From: Owenia fusiformis
Taxonomy: Eukaryota; Annelida; Polychaeta; Sabellida; Oweniidae
Direction of reading: 5' to 3'
Assembly: GCA_903813345.2 (NCBI GenBank)
Contig: CAIIXF020000009.1
Location: 29,674,740-29,734,739 of the forward strand
Length of the DNA stretch: 60,000 bases
Positions 35,567 through 47,389 of this stretch are shown here, piece after piece (the stretch's first letter is position 1; each line of letters starts with the position of its first letter). The notes beneath the pieces were generated by a model that worked only from the letters and a program-made list of their open reading frames with translations, had not been told where the DNA came from and made no database searches. The position numbers and the translations under genes were made by a program.

Positions 35567-36130
35567 GTGATGTGGACTTGCATGTTGTCAAAATATCTGA
35601 TGAAGATGAAAGAATGTTTTTCTTGCAACAGGTTGTCAAAAAAACAGAGAGTATTGATTTTCATAGTGAGGAAGTAAAGTCATACATTGGACATTCATCA
35701 TCATCATTGTTACCATCATTTTTACACCTGTATGCTTGCCTTGCACTTTGATTAAGCCTTAGGTCATCAGTGTCTGAAATGTCATCAGTTTCGGAAATGT
35801 AGTTGATATAGTTTTGAGTCTAGCTTTGTTGTAGTTATGTATATTAACCTTTAAATGTAGACACTTGCTTGTAAATTGATTCTGCCAATGAACATCAAAT
35901 CCCTCATTATTTGAAACTGAACCCCATAATCTGTGGCTGTTTTACCTTTAAATCATTTGTGGTTTCCCATCATTCAGATGACTGAGTCTTTCTCTGATTG
36001 TGTTTTGTCTGTCTATGGGTATACCTGTTTAAGGTCCATTCCATTGGTCTGCCTATGACTTTCCAAGCTCTTGTCATACACATACCTTCTGTCTGACTTT
36101 GATGAAATATTGTCAAAACCATAGATTTTT

Positions 36131-36250
36131 GTCACCTAAGTGCTGGTGATTAGGGATTGTGGTTACAATGGGGAACAAATTGTTGCACTTTTCTTACCAT
36201 TTGCAATAGCTTACCAAGTGATGGCATTTTGTTGTGTTGTTGCTTTGCCT
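36131..36250 (+). repeat. 'gtcaccac' dispersed repeat copy, diverged
   Basis: gtcacctaagtgctggtgatt at the head and ccaagtgatggcattttgtt with gttgttgctttgcc at the tail. Divergent; the assignment rests on head, tail and spacing. Confidence 0.45.
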
Positions 36251-38654
36251 TTCTTCTATTTTTCAATTTGTTTCATGCGTTTTGTCCACCTATGATGTTT
36301 GCACCTAGTTTGACCTTTGCCATACATTTGTTTGCTTGTTTTATCTCTGAAAATAGTTCAACTAGGTGCTTGCTTATGTCCATGTATGATGTTTTAGCCA
36401 TTGCCAAACATTACTCGTGTCTACCTCAGGCTTCATCCTTCAAAACTAGTTTACTAGGTTCATAGTCTATCTATGACAGTTTAGCCTTTGGCATGCATGT
36501 CTTTTGTCTGCCTAAGGCTTAATGTCAATGTCAATGTTTACTGCAGCTTTTAAGTCTTGCTACTCATTCTCTTTTTGCTGGCTTTGACAAAATATCTTTC
36601 AACATTTTGTATTCTGATCATTCAATGATAGAAAATTATTAAAATGTCAGTTATACCAGATTCTTTCATTATGTTCATGGAAACACAAGGAAAGAGATAC
36701 CATCTAAAAAGAATATCCCACACACAATTGTGAATTTTACAATTTATTATACTACATTATATTTTACATGATTTACCCAAAAAAGGTTGTTTTGTTAGTT
36801 GATCTGACAAGAGGCAGCCAAAGTTAATGCTCAAACACACAAGAGGAATGGACCTTTTCTACATACACACATTGCGGTTCATAAAAACCCAGAGCAGGTT
36901 AATACCTCTGTAACTGAAAGCTCAGACAGTGATCATAAATGAATAAACACAAGGGGCACATTCATCTCGAACTCGCAGCCTCGTGGTAATGGCACCCATA
37001 TGCTTAGCTTGGATGTGCTGGCACACAAGACCTCTCAACCAAAAATGGTCGTTTTGTTAGTTGATCTGACTAGAAGCACAACAGATGCACAACGCTTGAA
37101 CACAACAGAAGAATGAATCAGTTTGTTCATGCTATTGAAGAGATTCTGCTATATCACCAATCTTAGTGGTAACTATTAAAAACCTGTCGGTTGATATGAA
37201 TGATTCAAAATATTATTGAATTTGTAGGCAGTAAATATATAGCATAAGAATTGCGCACTCCATCATTATAGACACTGATATGTGCCCTGTATATTGTTTT
37301 AAATCCATTTGTGTCATATAGAGTCATTTATCATGTGTTTTAATGTGGCCAATATTCCTAACTTGACAGGTCTGGCATTACAAAGTAATTTGACTAATCC
37401 ATTATGACAGTATGAGAATCTCATCAGAGGTTTATAAATTCTTTATGTCTCTGATGTTTTTAATGAATTTGTCATTTGTGAAATTTGATGTTTGTGTACT
37501 AATCCAGGTGTATTTGATAAAAATATATATTGTTCCTATATGTTGGTGTCTGATAGGCTTCAGCTCTTATATATTCAATGACATGTGTCTTGTTCAACAT
37601 TGGGATTTGTCTTGAATAAGTAATTCAAATGACTATGAGGTCTGGAGTAGTTATTTGTAAGACAACAATTTGAATCTGAATAGGAATCACAAATCAACAC
37701 CAAAACTATAAACCATAGATATACAAGCATTGTTAAAAGCTAAAAAAATGTTATGCAGTTTTCAAATGTCCCATTTTAGATGTAAAGATGTACAAGATTT
37801 ATGTAGCTCATTCTGGAGACCTCTTCCATGCTTTATGGTAAATACCAGTCATCCTTGATAGAACCAGCCTGAATGCTATTAATGTGAATTATGAGTCTCT
37901 ACTTGACATTACAGGTGAAATGAAATTGATGTGTATTCATCTCTCTCTGCATCATTTAGCACTTGATGGCCATACATCATGCAATCATTTTCCTATGAAT
38001 TGTAAAAACAATAGTAAAAAAACTCATAGTGATTTATTATCTTATGGTTCATGGCAGGAGTCTCACAGTTGACTATTATATATTTCATATGAATTAAGAC
38101 AAAACAGATATGTGTTGAAATGAAGAATATTTGTGCTTTACTTACATGCAATTTGGAGACTATTTATTTGTGAAGTGGACTGTTAATTAGCTAATTTTTC
38201 GTGAAGATTCAAAATATGTAATTTTGTAAGGATTCTATTCTCATCAAAATCATCTCATCAATCATAAAAATGCACTTTTAATCAGCTTATTCCTAATACT
38301 TATTCAGAAGGATTATCCCTATATGCATGGATGCATGTATATAAGAGGTAAAATAGATATATAAGCTCGTTAATCAACACTAGACAGGTGAGTGAACAGC
38401 CTGTCTTTCACTTTTTCTTCAAATGATTTATGACCACTCTTATCTAACAGTTTTTAGCCTTCGATTGACATTGTCTATTGTTTTCAGGTAATCAAAATGT
38501 TATATTTAAGATAAAAAGTAGAATCCATTTGCAGATTAATTTTGCTGTGATGTTTCTCTTGAAAGTTAATTTTTGCATATATTTCACTGAGGAGTATGTC
38601 TGCTATGATTAATCATAAATGTTGAACATACTTGTGTGTACATCTTTCAGTATT

Positions 38655-39146
38655 TCTTATTGTTGTTGAAGCATTGTAAAAGCATTTTTTGTGAAATATT
38701 GTGTTTTATGGATTATGCCGATGGCTTTGGGTATGGAAGTTGATCCTTTGTTATTCCATTGGTCTTCGAGATTAGATTTTGTCAGTCCAACATCCTTTGC
38801 GACTGAATGCTCTATCTTGTATGAGTACTTGTATCTACAACTATTTTTGAGGTTATGAGTATTGGCTATTAATTGGCTATCAATTTCTAATTTTTTCCTC
38901 AACATGTATTGTAATGACTTCAGTATGAATGAAATGTCCCTTGGTCTTCTGGTCTTGGATTGTGATATTGGTTCTTGAATGGTGGGGGAAAGGGGGTATT
39001 AGACATTGTTTCTTTTCACGTTAGATCGTGGTTTTGGGCTATATGGGGTTTGTTTTTCTTTACTGGTATGCACTTTGAGTTTGCTTTTTCTTGCTAAGTT
39101 CCATTACAACTTTTGGTCCTTTTCCCTTTGGCACTAGTGCTTATAT
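38655..39146 (-). repeat. 'cactagtgcc' dispersed repeat copy, inverted
   Basis: Reverse complement of the 42839 copy over nearly its whole length, from ggcactagtgcttatatatt at 39146 inward. It holds an 82-codon minus frame (38657-38905) with RKKLEIDSQLIANTHNLKNS and IEHSVAKDVGLTKSN. The shared reading between copies suggests descent from a coding ancestor. Confidence 0.75.
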
Positions 39147-39432
39147 ATTTGTATGAATACCAGTATCTACAAGTATATTGGCTATCAATTTTAAATTTAT
39201 TCATCAGCAAGTATTGTAATTCAGTATGAATGAAATGTCTTTTGGTGTTATGGTCTCAGATTGTAATGTTTGTACTTGAATGGTTGGGAGAGGAGGAATA
39301 AGTCACTGTTTCTTTTCATGTAAGATTGTGATTTGGGATGATTTGGGTTTAATTTCCTTATTACTGTTGTACTCTTGGATGTTTTCTTTTCCTTGCTGAA
39401 TTCTGTAACTATTTTTGGTGTTTTCCTGTTGA
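39147..39432 (-). repeat. 'cactagtgcc' dispersed repeat copy, diverged tandem neighbour
   Basis: Same direction and landmarks as 38655-39146 (gtatgaatgaaatgtcttt, cttgaatggttgggag, cactgtttcttttcatgtaa) but with many substitutions and no open frame. Confidence 0.7.
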
Positions 39433-39650
39433 CACTTGAGTTTACATATTTAAAGTAAATATATATCCATTTGCATTGTATTTAAGGTTACCTATACATA
39501 AGATATATTAACTGGTTTTTATCTTATCTGAACAAGCAATCTTTTTAACATTACATCGTAAGTGCATGGTAAAAAGTATGTTAACCATGTCTGAATGTAT
39601 ACCATATGGAGAATGATTGACATGTAGGATTTGAATGTTGTGGCATATAT
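39430..39650 (+). repeat. Direct repeat, copy 1
   Basis: aagtaaatatatatccattt through atggagaatgattgacatgt is repeated at about 40450-40675 with few changes. The 40450 copy is also preceded by a gttttcctgttgacacttt fragment, so the duplicated block includes the edge of the neighbouring dispersed repeat. Confidence 0.85.
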
Positions 39651-40449
39651 TATTCAACATATGTCACCCCTCAAGGTGTTGATACCCATATGTGTAACTC
39701 TTTCTGTGATCTCCTCACTTAGAGTGAAATATTCACTCATGTATGTACATGTTAAAACTGATATGTTACAAATACCTTGAAGGACAACCTTCAGGATATT
39801 GCACCTCCTTGTTTTACTCCCTTGACTTTAATTATATGGACCGAGTTGTCAATTTAGTGTGGGAACCGGTTGTTTATAGGCGCACTGTGCAAGCTGTAGG
39901 CTACTGAGACGTAAATCATATAAAATCATAACTCTGTAATGCACTGTGAAGAGTAACAGGGAATAGTTTGTCATAGACAAGTGATACCTATTTATTAAGC
40001 ATTGTTCTGGAGTACATTAAGCAATGGTGATAATGATAGTGGAAAGTGAAATTAAGGGGTAGCTAAAATATAATTTATCATACTCCACCTTCTAGGACTT
40101 TGATCTGACAGAAAGTAGAGAAATGTAGCTGAGACTCAGAGGGAATTATTCAAAATTGATTAAGGTTTTATGATAAATTTGACAGCTGGTTGATGGCTAC
40201 TATTATACATAGCGCATTACTGGTTTGACCCAAGGCTTTTACACTCATAAAGATGATAAATTTATTTGATTCTCTGATGTTAAAATGCTATAAAATAGAA
40301 TTCATTTAACCCAAAAGGCAATTCCTGTTTGATTTATCATTAGTGCCATCTATATGCCTGTTCAAAAGTTTAAATTTTGGAAATATATTCAAATACATCA
40401 CTAGAAATATGATCAGATCAGACCTGCTTTTAGCCCTATGGTCCTAAGT

Positions 40450-40675
40450 TTTCCTGTTGACACTTTAGTTTTTATATTTGAAGTAAATATATATCCATTT
40501 GCATTGTATTTAAGGTTACCTATACATAAAATATATTAACTGGTTTTTATCATATTTATCATTTATCAATTTTTTTTAACATTACGTTGTAAGTGCATGG
40601 TAAAAAATATGTTAACCATGTCTGAATGTATACCATATGGAGAATGATTGACATGTAGGATTGAATGTATATATT
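40450..40675 (+). repeat. Direct repeat, copy 2
   Basis: Second copy of 39430-39650, about 1 kb downstream, same orientation. Confidence 0.85.
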
Positions 40676-40862
40676 ATCCAACATTTTAGATCTTTAAATA
40701 TTATAAATGAAAATGAATAATTATCATTATTTTGAAAATATATATTCTGATATATGTATTTATACACAGTTATACATATTAGTTTAATATACTATATATC
40801 ACATAAAGCAATTGTGGACTGTTAAACTAAATATCTTGGACTAGACCACATGTTTTCAGATT

Positions 40863-40868
40863 TTTATT
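40863..40868 (-). promoter_or_regulatory. Candidate poly(A) signal for ADI1
   Basis: AATAAA on the minus strand about 290 bases beyond the ADI1 stop, followed by an AT-rich stretch. It is the nearest canonical hexamer I see downstream of the stop. AT-rich DNA produces such hexamers by chance, so this is a tentative call. Confidence 0.35.
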
Positions 40869-41154
40869 GTTGTATATAATCTCTTAAATAATTAAACATG
40901 TCAAATGAGATCATAAATCAAATAATGCAGTCATATATAGGTCAAAATAGAGTTCCTTTGCAGATGTGGTCCATATCATGTATAGATTAAACTGATAATA
41001 TAATTGTTCCATAAAACTCCATCCACAGAGTGATATTTCTAAAATATTTGATGACCAAAAATTGTACTTAGTACATTATATTCCCATCTTGGGATTCATC
41101 CATACTAAAGTACATGTTTAATTGTTTCATTCATACCATCTATGAATAGTCAAT

Positions 41155-41283
41155 TCAGTTAGCTTCAATTGCTCTTCTTGATTCCAGGTATTTCTTATGG
41201 ACAATGTTGTCATCAGCAGCGGGACGGTATACAGCCACCCACAGTTCCTTGTTTTCAAACATCCGCAACATCTGCAGGTACTC
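41155..41283 (-). CDS. ADI1: ADI1 exon 4, C-terminus and stop
   Basis: Residues 131-172, beginning EYLQMLRMFENKELW and ending RRAIEAN, then TGA at 41155-41157. The block WVAVYRPAADD matches the family's PVWxxYNRPAD. The acceptor is a weak tattttaag|GAG, the only AG in the preceding 25 bases that keeps the frame. A candidate poly(A) signal (AATAAA on the minus strand) lies at 40863-40868, giving a 3' UTR near 300 bases. Confidence 0.88.
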   Translation of the reverse strand, partial: EYLQMLRMFENKELWVAVYRPAADDNIVHKKYLESRRAIEAN

Positions 41284-44200
41284 CTTAAAATATATCAAAT
41301 CAAATTTCACCATGAATATACTCATTTTATTAAGATTTGGTAAAGGTTGCAACTTAGTATCATCTAAATTGCTTCGTACATTTTTCCATCAAAAGTATGA
41401 ACCTGAGTTTGCTGTGTCGGTTTTCTATGTCTTTTGTACCATGATAAATCCATGATATAACAAGGTGTATTGTGATCTATGGTAATTAATGGTATGAAAT
41501 AACATTCTCAGACATGGTTATTAATTGGCACCATTGTTTTTATGCATGTATAACATGCAGTTGTCACTTGAAAAGAATGCATGTCATTTTGCAGTATTTC
41601 ATGGTCAAATCTTTGACAATTCTATCATTGCGTATCATGATCTTTCTGTTTAACATGCAGTTGTCAAGTGAAAAGAATGCATGCCATTTTGCGGTATTCC
41701 ATTGCCAAATCTTTGACTATGTTATCATTCCATACCGTATCATGGTCAAATTAGAACTTGATTTACATAAATGATCAGTATAGTATTTTTCCAATATATA
41801 GGGTGGCCCACAAATGGTCTACCCATTTTTCTATAGCCAAAACACTCACACAAGTTTAATATTTTTTTCTATTTTTTCTCCATATATGCTAGAGACCTAA
41901 ACAATTTTTCTATCCAAATTACTTTGAAATCACAATGTTTTTAGTACACTTTTTTCAATAATTGATAATATGCTCAATCCAAGCAACATACTGAATGACA
42001 GCAGTGTTTCAAATGTTGGAATGCTCCACAACTCTGTCATTCAGCAGCAGTGTGTTTTGGCTATAGAAGGTCCCAAGGGACCATGTTATCTTTGTGTATC
42101 ATGGTCAGATTCCAAGTTGTCAGATCATTGGAAGAGCAAAGTCAGGTTTCATTATGGTTACAGAGCATTCAAGTTTACAAGTGATTGATGTCATAAACAT
42201 GCAACTTACATCAATCAATCCTCTATGGTAGAGGCCAGGTGGTAAGACTACCATGTCACCTTTTGTTACCCTCAATCTGATCCATTTGTCATCTTTGTCC
42301 CTGACATCCATACAGCATGCACCATCTAACACTAGGCGAACCTCATCATCTTCATGTATATGCTCCTTTAGGAAGAACTTCACCTGTAACCAATATTAAG
42401 GGAATTCATTAATTATTGATTCAACATCTTTTCATTATTTGAATATGTCCAATTACATTTTTTACAAAATAAGAATAAACATTGTGTCCAGTTTAGTTTC
42501 TGCTTTCTATAATTGGTCCATGAAGCAATCTATATAGAGACAAATAAACATGCTGTGCTCTTCTTAGGGTCTGTGTTCAGATGACAATTTGACATATTGC
42601 TCATACAATTTCGATCCTTTGGCTTCTTATTCATTATTCTGTAGTTCTTTGTGAACTTTATAAGTATTTTTATGTATAAGTAAGACGGTCTTTGGTAGTT
42701 TAGGCAGCTGGCCAATTGCATATGTGGAATTGTTCATTTCATGATGATATCATGATGACCTACTTTAACCTGTAACCTGGACATCTTTTTAAATTTACAT
42801 TGTAGCATTATGCAAGCCTGAAGTTCAAATAGAGTTAAATATATAAGCACTAGTGCCAAAGGGAAAAGGACCAAAAGTTGTAATGGAACTTAGCAAGAAA
42901 AAGCAAACTCTAAGTGCATACCAGTCAAGAAAAACAAACCCCATATAGCCCAAAACCATGATCTAACGTGAAAAGAAACAATGTCTAATACCCCCTTTCC
43001 CCCCACCATTCAAGAATCAATATCACAATCCAAGACCAGAAGACCAAGGGACATTTCATTCATACTGAAGTCATTACAATACATGTTTAAGAAAAAATTA
43101 GAAATTGATAGCCAATTGATAGCCAATACTCATAACCTCAAATATTGTTGTAGAAACAAGTACTCATACAAGATAGAGCATTCAGTCTCAAATGATGTGG
43201 GATAGATAAAATCCAGTCTCCAAGTCCATAGGCGTTTCAAAGGGTCAACATCCATTCACAAAAGCCATTGCCATAATCCATAAAACACAATAATTCACAA
43301 TGGTCATCAGGAGAAAACTATTCAGGTCACCTTGAATATACATGTATTTGTCCTTAAATTAGACATATATCAATTTGGTATGATAAAGTTAACAAACTTC
43401 ACCTAATGATTAGGACACCAATGGGCCTGATTGTAAAGTTGGCTTTCATGAGCCTTGTATTTGGCAGTTTAGGCAGCTGTATATGTGGAATTATTCATTT
43501 CATGATGATATCATGATGACCTACTTTATACCTGTAACATGGACATCTTTTTAATTTTACATTGTAGCATTAAATGCAAGCCTGAAGTTCAAATAGAGTT
43601 AAACTATTAAGGTCACCTTGAATATACATGTATTTGTCCTAGACATATATCAATTTGGCATGATAAAGTTAACAAACTTCACCTAATGATTGAGGACACC
43701 AATGGGCCTGATTGTAAAATTGGCTTTCATTAGCCTTGGATTTTTGTAGAGCCCCTCAGTAGTATGTTGCAATATCTGGCTTCATGCTATATCATATTAA
43801 AATTTAACTCAAATTTTGAAACAACTAGAGTATATTTCCTTCTAACTATAGGACTTGCTTTCAAGTGATGGGATGTCAAGTGATGGCCAAAGTGATGGCC
43901 AAAGGGAAAGGACCAAAAATTGTTACAGAAAACAGCAAGCGTAAAAGAAAACACCTGAATTCACAAGCTATAAGGAAAACAAACACCAACAGTCCCAAAT
44001 TATAATGTAATATCCCCCTTCCCCACCATTCAAATACCCTTATCTCATTCCGAGATTGCAACACGAGCGACATTTCATTCTATCAACTGAAGTCATTTCA
44101 ATATATTAAAATGAATAGTTTTTTAAATGTCTACTTTGGCACTTTATTTAGTCACAGAGAAGATGTGCCTAGAAAGCTAAATACCAATATATTTCTTCAC

Positions 44201-45486
44201 CTGTTCTTCTGTACAGTCAGCTGGGTTATTGTAGACATCGCTGAAGAATAATTTCTTTTCCTCAATAACGCTTTTGAAGCGACTGTCATCTTTGTAGGAG
44301 TCAACATCCATCTAGATGAAACAAACAAACATGAATGTAAACCAATGCATTTATATGCTGGAATAGTGTGGACTTTTTATTTGGCTCATGTAGTGAGGTG
44401 ATAGGATCACCCGCTCACCAACCTGAGCAGGTTTTTGTTGTCAAGATATCACATTTTTGTCAATTTACAAGTTTTTATCATTTACATTTTGTGTTACAAT
44501 TAGTGTTTCAATATCAGATGATATGCGATGCAATTGATGTTGAGAAGTATTGGTATCTGTTTGAGCTTTCCAAGTTTTACTGTTCTCTGAGCCCACTACA
44601 GATTTTGCAGAGAGTTTTAAGTTTTGATGTTATACGTCATTCACATTTGCCCTATGGCAAGTGCACAGTGGCCATAGATCCCCAAATCAAGAAAAACTAA
44701 TGCTGAGCGCTTGCCTTATAGTCTTTATGGGGTATCCCAATTTCTTATAGGCTGTATTGTCACCATTGAAATTATAACTTGGACTTTGGTCACCATAGAA
44801 AATAGGCAAGCTGTAGCCATGTCATATTGTCAGACTGGTCACATGGTAGCTCTACAGTCAACTGCCTTGCGTCTGCCTTGGTATTTGTCAAAAACATACA
44901 GCTGGTGCCTAAGAACAATCTAACCATACCACATGCGACTGCTATTATATGTGAATGTGGAAATTCTATGATCTATCTGATTCTATCCATGATATCTTTA
45001 TAATTGATGATGCACCCACATGCCTTTTTGAAAAAAATGACCACCAAAGTAAGACAAAGATGATGAGAGTCCAATGATGATGTTTTCAAAATGTATGAAA
45101 TGCTAGTGAATTGTAAATGAAGGAAGTAGGGTAAGTGTAATCACAATGTGAGCACATTGAATGGTGCAGCTTTTTGGAATCTGAGGACTAGTATGCCCTT
45201 CTCTAACAATCCCATGAAGAGAATTAGAGAGAAAGGATTGATATGCTTCAAACAAATAGGTACCAGGAGCAAAAAGCAAACTTTTGAAAAAGAAATAGCA
45301 CATTAAACCCAATGACATCGAACGTAGTGCATATGTACTTCATAAGTAGATAATCTAGAATGTATAAATTGTATGTTTTACCTTAAAGATCTGAACTCCT
45401 GTTTTCTTTGTGATTTCTTCTGGTGTGAGAACATCGTTAGAATCTTTCTGATATAAATCACTTCCAAGATACCAAGCCTTCACCAT
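41155..45486 (-). CDS. ADI1: Acireductone dioxygenase (ARD), four-exon gene, full span
   Basis: Coding exons 45382-45486, 44201-44311, 42210-42383 and 41155-41283 join in frame (all introns phase 0, GT-AG) to a 172-residue protein; human ADI1 has 179. ARD is a cytosolic cupin-fold metalloenzyme of the methionine salvage pathway. It oxidises acireductone to the keto acid precursor of methionine (Fe form) or takes an off-pathway route releasing CO (Ni form). The cupin ligand motif EHIHEDDEVR gives His80, His82 and Glu86, and LYHRG gives His125; Arg88 is also kept. KGDMVVLPPG and WVAVYRPA match family blocks. Odd points: the usual GYFDVRD reads CCMDVRD (residues 95-101), the Phe after YHR is Gly, and the stretch after it is about 2 residues short. 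No stops or frameshifts were found. Identification is very secure; full catalytic competence is less so. No close neighbouring gene is visible. Confidence 0.93.
41284..42209 (-). other. ADI1 intron 3, with a 100-bp tandem duplication
   Basis: Intron of 926 bases. Two copies of a 100-base unit stand at 41551-41650 and 41651-41750, each opening with taacatgcagttgtcaa/c. A lone mariner-type end (atatagggtggcccac) follows at about 41796-41812. The plus-strand frame at 41970-42188 runs into exon 3 in antisense and is treated as chance. Confidence 0.75.
41796..41830. mobile_element. Lone mariner-type terminal sequence
   Basis: tatatagggtggcccacaaa next to TA looks like one end of a mariner-type element. 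I found no partner end nearby. Decayed remnant, low confidence. Confidence 0.35.
42210..42383 (-). CDS. ADI1: ADI1 exon 3, cupin core with metal ligands
   Basis: Residues 73-130, 58 codons. It carries all four metal ligands: His80 and His82 in EHIHEDDEVR, Glu86 in the same motif, and His125 in LYHRG. It also has the DVRDKDDKWIR strand and the KGDMVVLPPG turn typical of ARD. The acceptor is ggttacag|GTG and the donor is GAT|GTAAGT. Compared with the family, GxGYF has become GACCM and HRF has become HRG; both positions lie near the substrate pocket of mammalian ARD as I recall it. Confidence 0.93.
42839..43312 (+). mobile_element. Unclassified dispersed repeat 'cactagtgcc', copy in ADI1 intron 2
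   Basis: About 475 bases inserted in one copy of a duplicated unit. Starts tatataagcactagtgccaa, ends near attcacaatggtcatcagga. It contains a 74-codon frame (42981-43205) with SQSKTRRPRDISFILKSLQY and KKKLEIDSQLIANTHNL, a reading shared by another copy at 38657-38905. No TIR, poly(A) or recognised domain; class unknown. It lies antisense to ADI1. Confidence 0.7.
43885..44105 (+). repeat. 'cactagtgcc' dispersed repeat copy, partial
   Basis: gccaaagggaaaggaccaaa, cccccttccccaccattcaa and gacatttcattctatcaact in the same order as the 42839 copy. It lies in ADI1 intron 2. Confidence 0.65.
44201..44311 (-). CDS. ADI1: ADI1 exon 2
   Basis: Residues 36-72, 37 codons, beginning MDVDSYKDDSRF and ending ADCTEEQ. 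It corresponds to the family segment before the cupin core (human WKLDADKYENDPE...). The acceptor is tcatctag|ATG and the donor is CAG|GTGAAG, both phase 0. The exon begins with ATG, but this is an internal Met; the conserved MVKAWY upstream shows it is not the start. Confidence 0.9.
44312..45381 (-). other. ADI1 intron 1
   Basis: Intron of 1070 bases, phase 0, GT-AG. It holds short chance frames on the plus strand (44368-44700, 44711-44923) without coding character that I recognise, and no clear mobile element. Confidence 0.8.
45382..45486 (-). CDS. ADI1: ADI1 exon 1 (start codon)
   Basis: Residues 1-35, beginning MVKAWYLGSDLYQKD and ending GVQIFK. The MVxAWY start is the usual ARD N-terminus, which fixes the ATG at 45486. 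The donor is AAG|GTAAAA at 45381, phase 0. The bases before the ATG (caaa) are an acceptable start context. The segment just upstream contains no obvious TATA box. A 16-base string, tttttgttacccgagt (45502-45517), recurs at 49888-49903, so the immediate upstream DNA may be partly repetitive. Confidence 0.9.
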
Positions 45487-46799
45487 TTTGCTTTTTTAGA
45501 TTTTTTGTTACCCGAGTCCCTTGATGTTTTATGTTGGTTTACTCTGGCACATGCGGTTATATCTGGTTTGGTTTGACCTTGTTATACATTATTTTAGTCA
45601 CCCTATTTCAGATTTTAAGGACAGCGACTTTGTCTCCTTGGAGTAGGCATTGTCTTTTATCTCCCAATGTCCTACATTGGTACAAGAGATATTAAGGAGG
45701 GTGGGGTATTCTGCTGAGATGTAATGAATCTTCAGCATATTTGGACACTGCACCAAGTATCCAGATAACTAGGCAGAAACTTATATTTGGAAGAAGCTTA
45801 AATAAATGCTATCTGATCAAAAGGTAAAATTAATGTATTGTATCTATACCAGCAGGGATGCTAATTGCTGCAGGTAAGAATCCTATGTACACGTACCATA
45901 CTTGAATCTATTTCAACATATTCTTTGAGATAGCAATGTTAATGACAGTAACCCTCCCACATGTGTCAATCAAACCAGGTACAGACTACTTGACAATTTA
46001 TTTGAAATTGTTTGTACCTGAAAGTGATCACCTGTTACTGGCTTGATTTTTACTATGTAAAAGTAATCTAGATAGTGCATAATGTCATGTAGCACATCTT
46101 CACATTTTCAGAAATGGTTTTTGACATCACAAATATTCTGCCAATCATATTATAGAAAGTGCGGTAGACCTCTGGACTTGAATACATATGTCAAGTTATC
46201 ACATTATTTATAAGTGATTGAAGTGTCCCTCCTTAACCTTATACACTGTCTTGTCAATTTTCGTACTTATTAAGTCAGAATTTATAATTAATAGTTTTGT
46301 TTACTTCTTTTTGCTCAAAATTCTAAGTGGTGATTTAATTTTTGGGAGCTTAATTTCTAAAATTAACATCCATCAGGGTCTGATCTATTAAAATATGTAA
46401 TAAATTAGTCTATCTGCCTAAATCCACACTTTGTCACCATTAGAAGTTATGTTTATTGGCAAACTATATAGCACTTAGTGTAAAATAAAACATTTTTAAA
46501 ATTCCTCATTTGTCTAAAATTATTATTAAATCTTGGTGACTTAGTACATTCTTAATTTATTTTTGACATTATAGTAATCAAAGTATATTTTTTCTCAATA
46601 ATGGACAATTAATGTTTATTTTATTCTTTGAATATGCTCTACATTCGAAAAATGTGGCTTTATTAGAGATATGATCATATTTGTTAAGCATCAGGTTCTT
46701 ATGATTTATAGAGGTTTCTGATATACAGCTTTTGTGATCAATGAAATCCAAGATTGCCAGAGTGCTGTCTTATCCTCTCAAATGCATAACATGACAAAT
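45487..46799. other. Upstream flank of ADI1, nothing else supported
   Basis: It should hold the ADI1 5' UTR or an upstream intron. No TATA box, CpG cluster or known motif set is visible next to the start codon, in contrast to the CpG-rich region near 47.4-48.2 kb. Confidence 0.5.
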
Positions 46800-47060
46800 G
46801 AAAATTTTACAAACAAAAGAAGTGCCAAAGGGGAAAAAATTAATGTGAAAAGAGACAATATCACCATTCAAGAACCAATATCACAATCCAAGACCATAAC
46901 ACCAAGGAACATTTTCATTCATACTGAAGTCATTACAATACATGTTGAAGAAAAAATTAGAAATGGATAGCCAATACTCATAACACCAAAAATGGTTTTA
47001 GAGTAACAAGTACTCTTAAAAGAGTTGTTATAAAGGGTCAACATCCATTCGCAAAGCCGA
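46800..47060 (+). repeat. 'cactagtgcc' dispersed repeat copy, partial
   Basis: aatatcacaatccaagacca, actgaagtcattacaataca, gttgaagaaaaaattagaaa in order. The plus frame 46734-46970 is its diverged reading and is not called as a gene. Confidence 0.7.
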
Positions 47061-47389
47061 AACAATTTCAAAATATCTGATTTGGTTCTTAGATGTAGCC
47101 TTTGTGTGTCTTTGTGTCTTAGTCTTCATGTGCTATATTCACAGGTACTAACTATGATGCTGCTCAAAATATTTCGCTGGGTTTTGGTCCTCTCCCTTTG
47201 GCACATTTGCTTATATATTGATGGTCTGTTTGGTATCCTTGTATGTTAGTGGTCTTGTTGGAAATACCTTTCTGAGAGCTTGTGGCATGAAGTAGAATTG
47301 ATTTGGTCATCAGCCATGCATGGACATTATGTCCTTCTTTTAATACTTTAGTGACATTAACCAACAGATAGCTATTACTATTTCAGTCG

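Larger units (their letters stand above)
33756..38654. other. Nearly featureless stretch
   Basis: About 4.9 kb with only the CT tract and one diverged dispersed repeat copy. No exon, RNA gene or element could be supported. Confidence 0.55.
42384..44200 (-). other. ADI1 intron 2, built from a tandem duplication and two repeat copies
   Basis: Intron of 1817 bases. A unit of about 280 bases occurs twice: 42695-42838 plus about 43313-43455, then 43456-43740 uninterrupted. The first copy is split by a dispersed repeat (42839-43312). A second, more diverged repeat copy lies at 43885-44105. Thus much of the intron is explained by repeat insertion and local duplication. Confidence 0.75.

Noticed and set aside
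41970-42188. 72-codon plus frame beside ADI1 exon 3
   Set aside because: Antisense to an ADI1 intron, no recognisable content; likely a chance frame.
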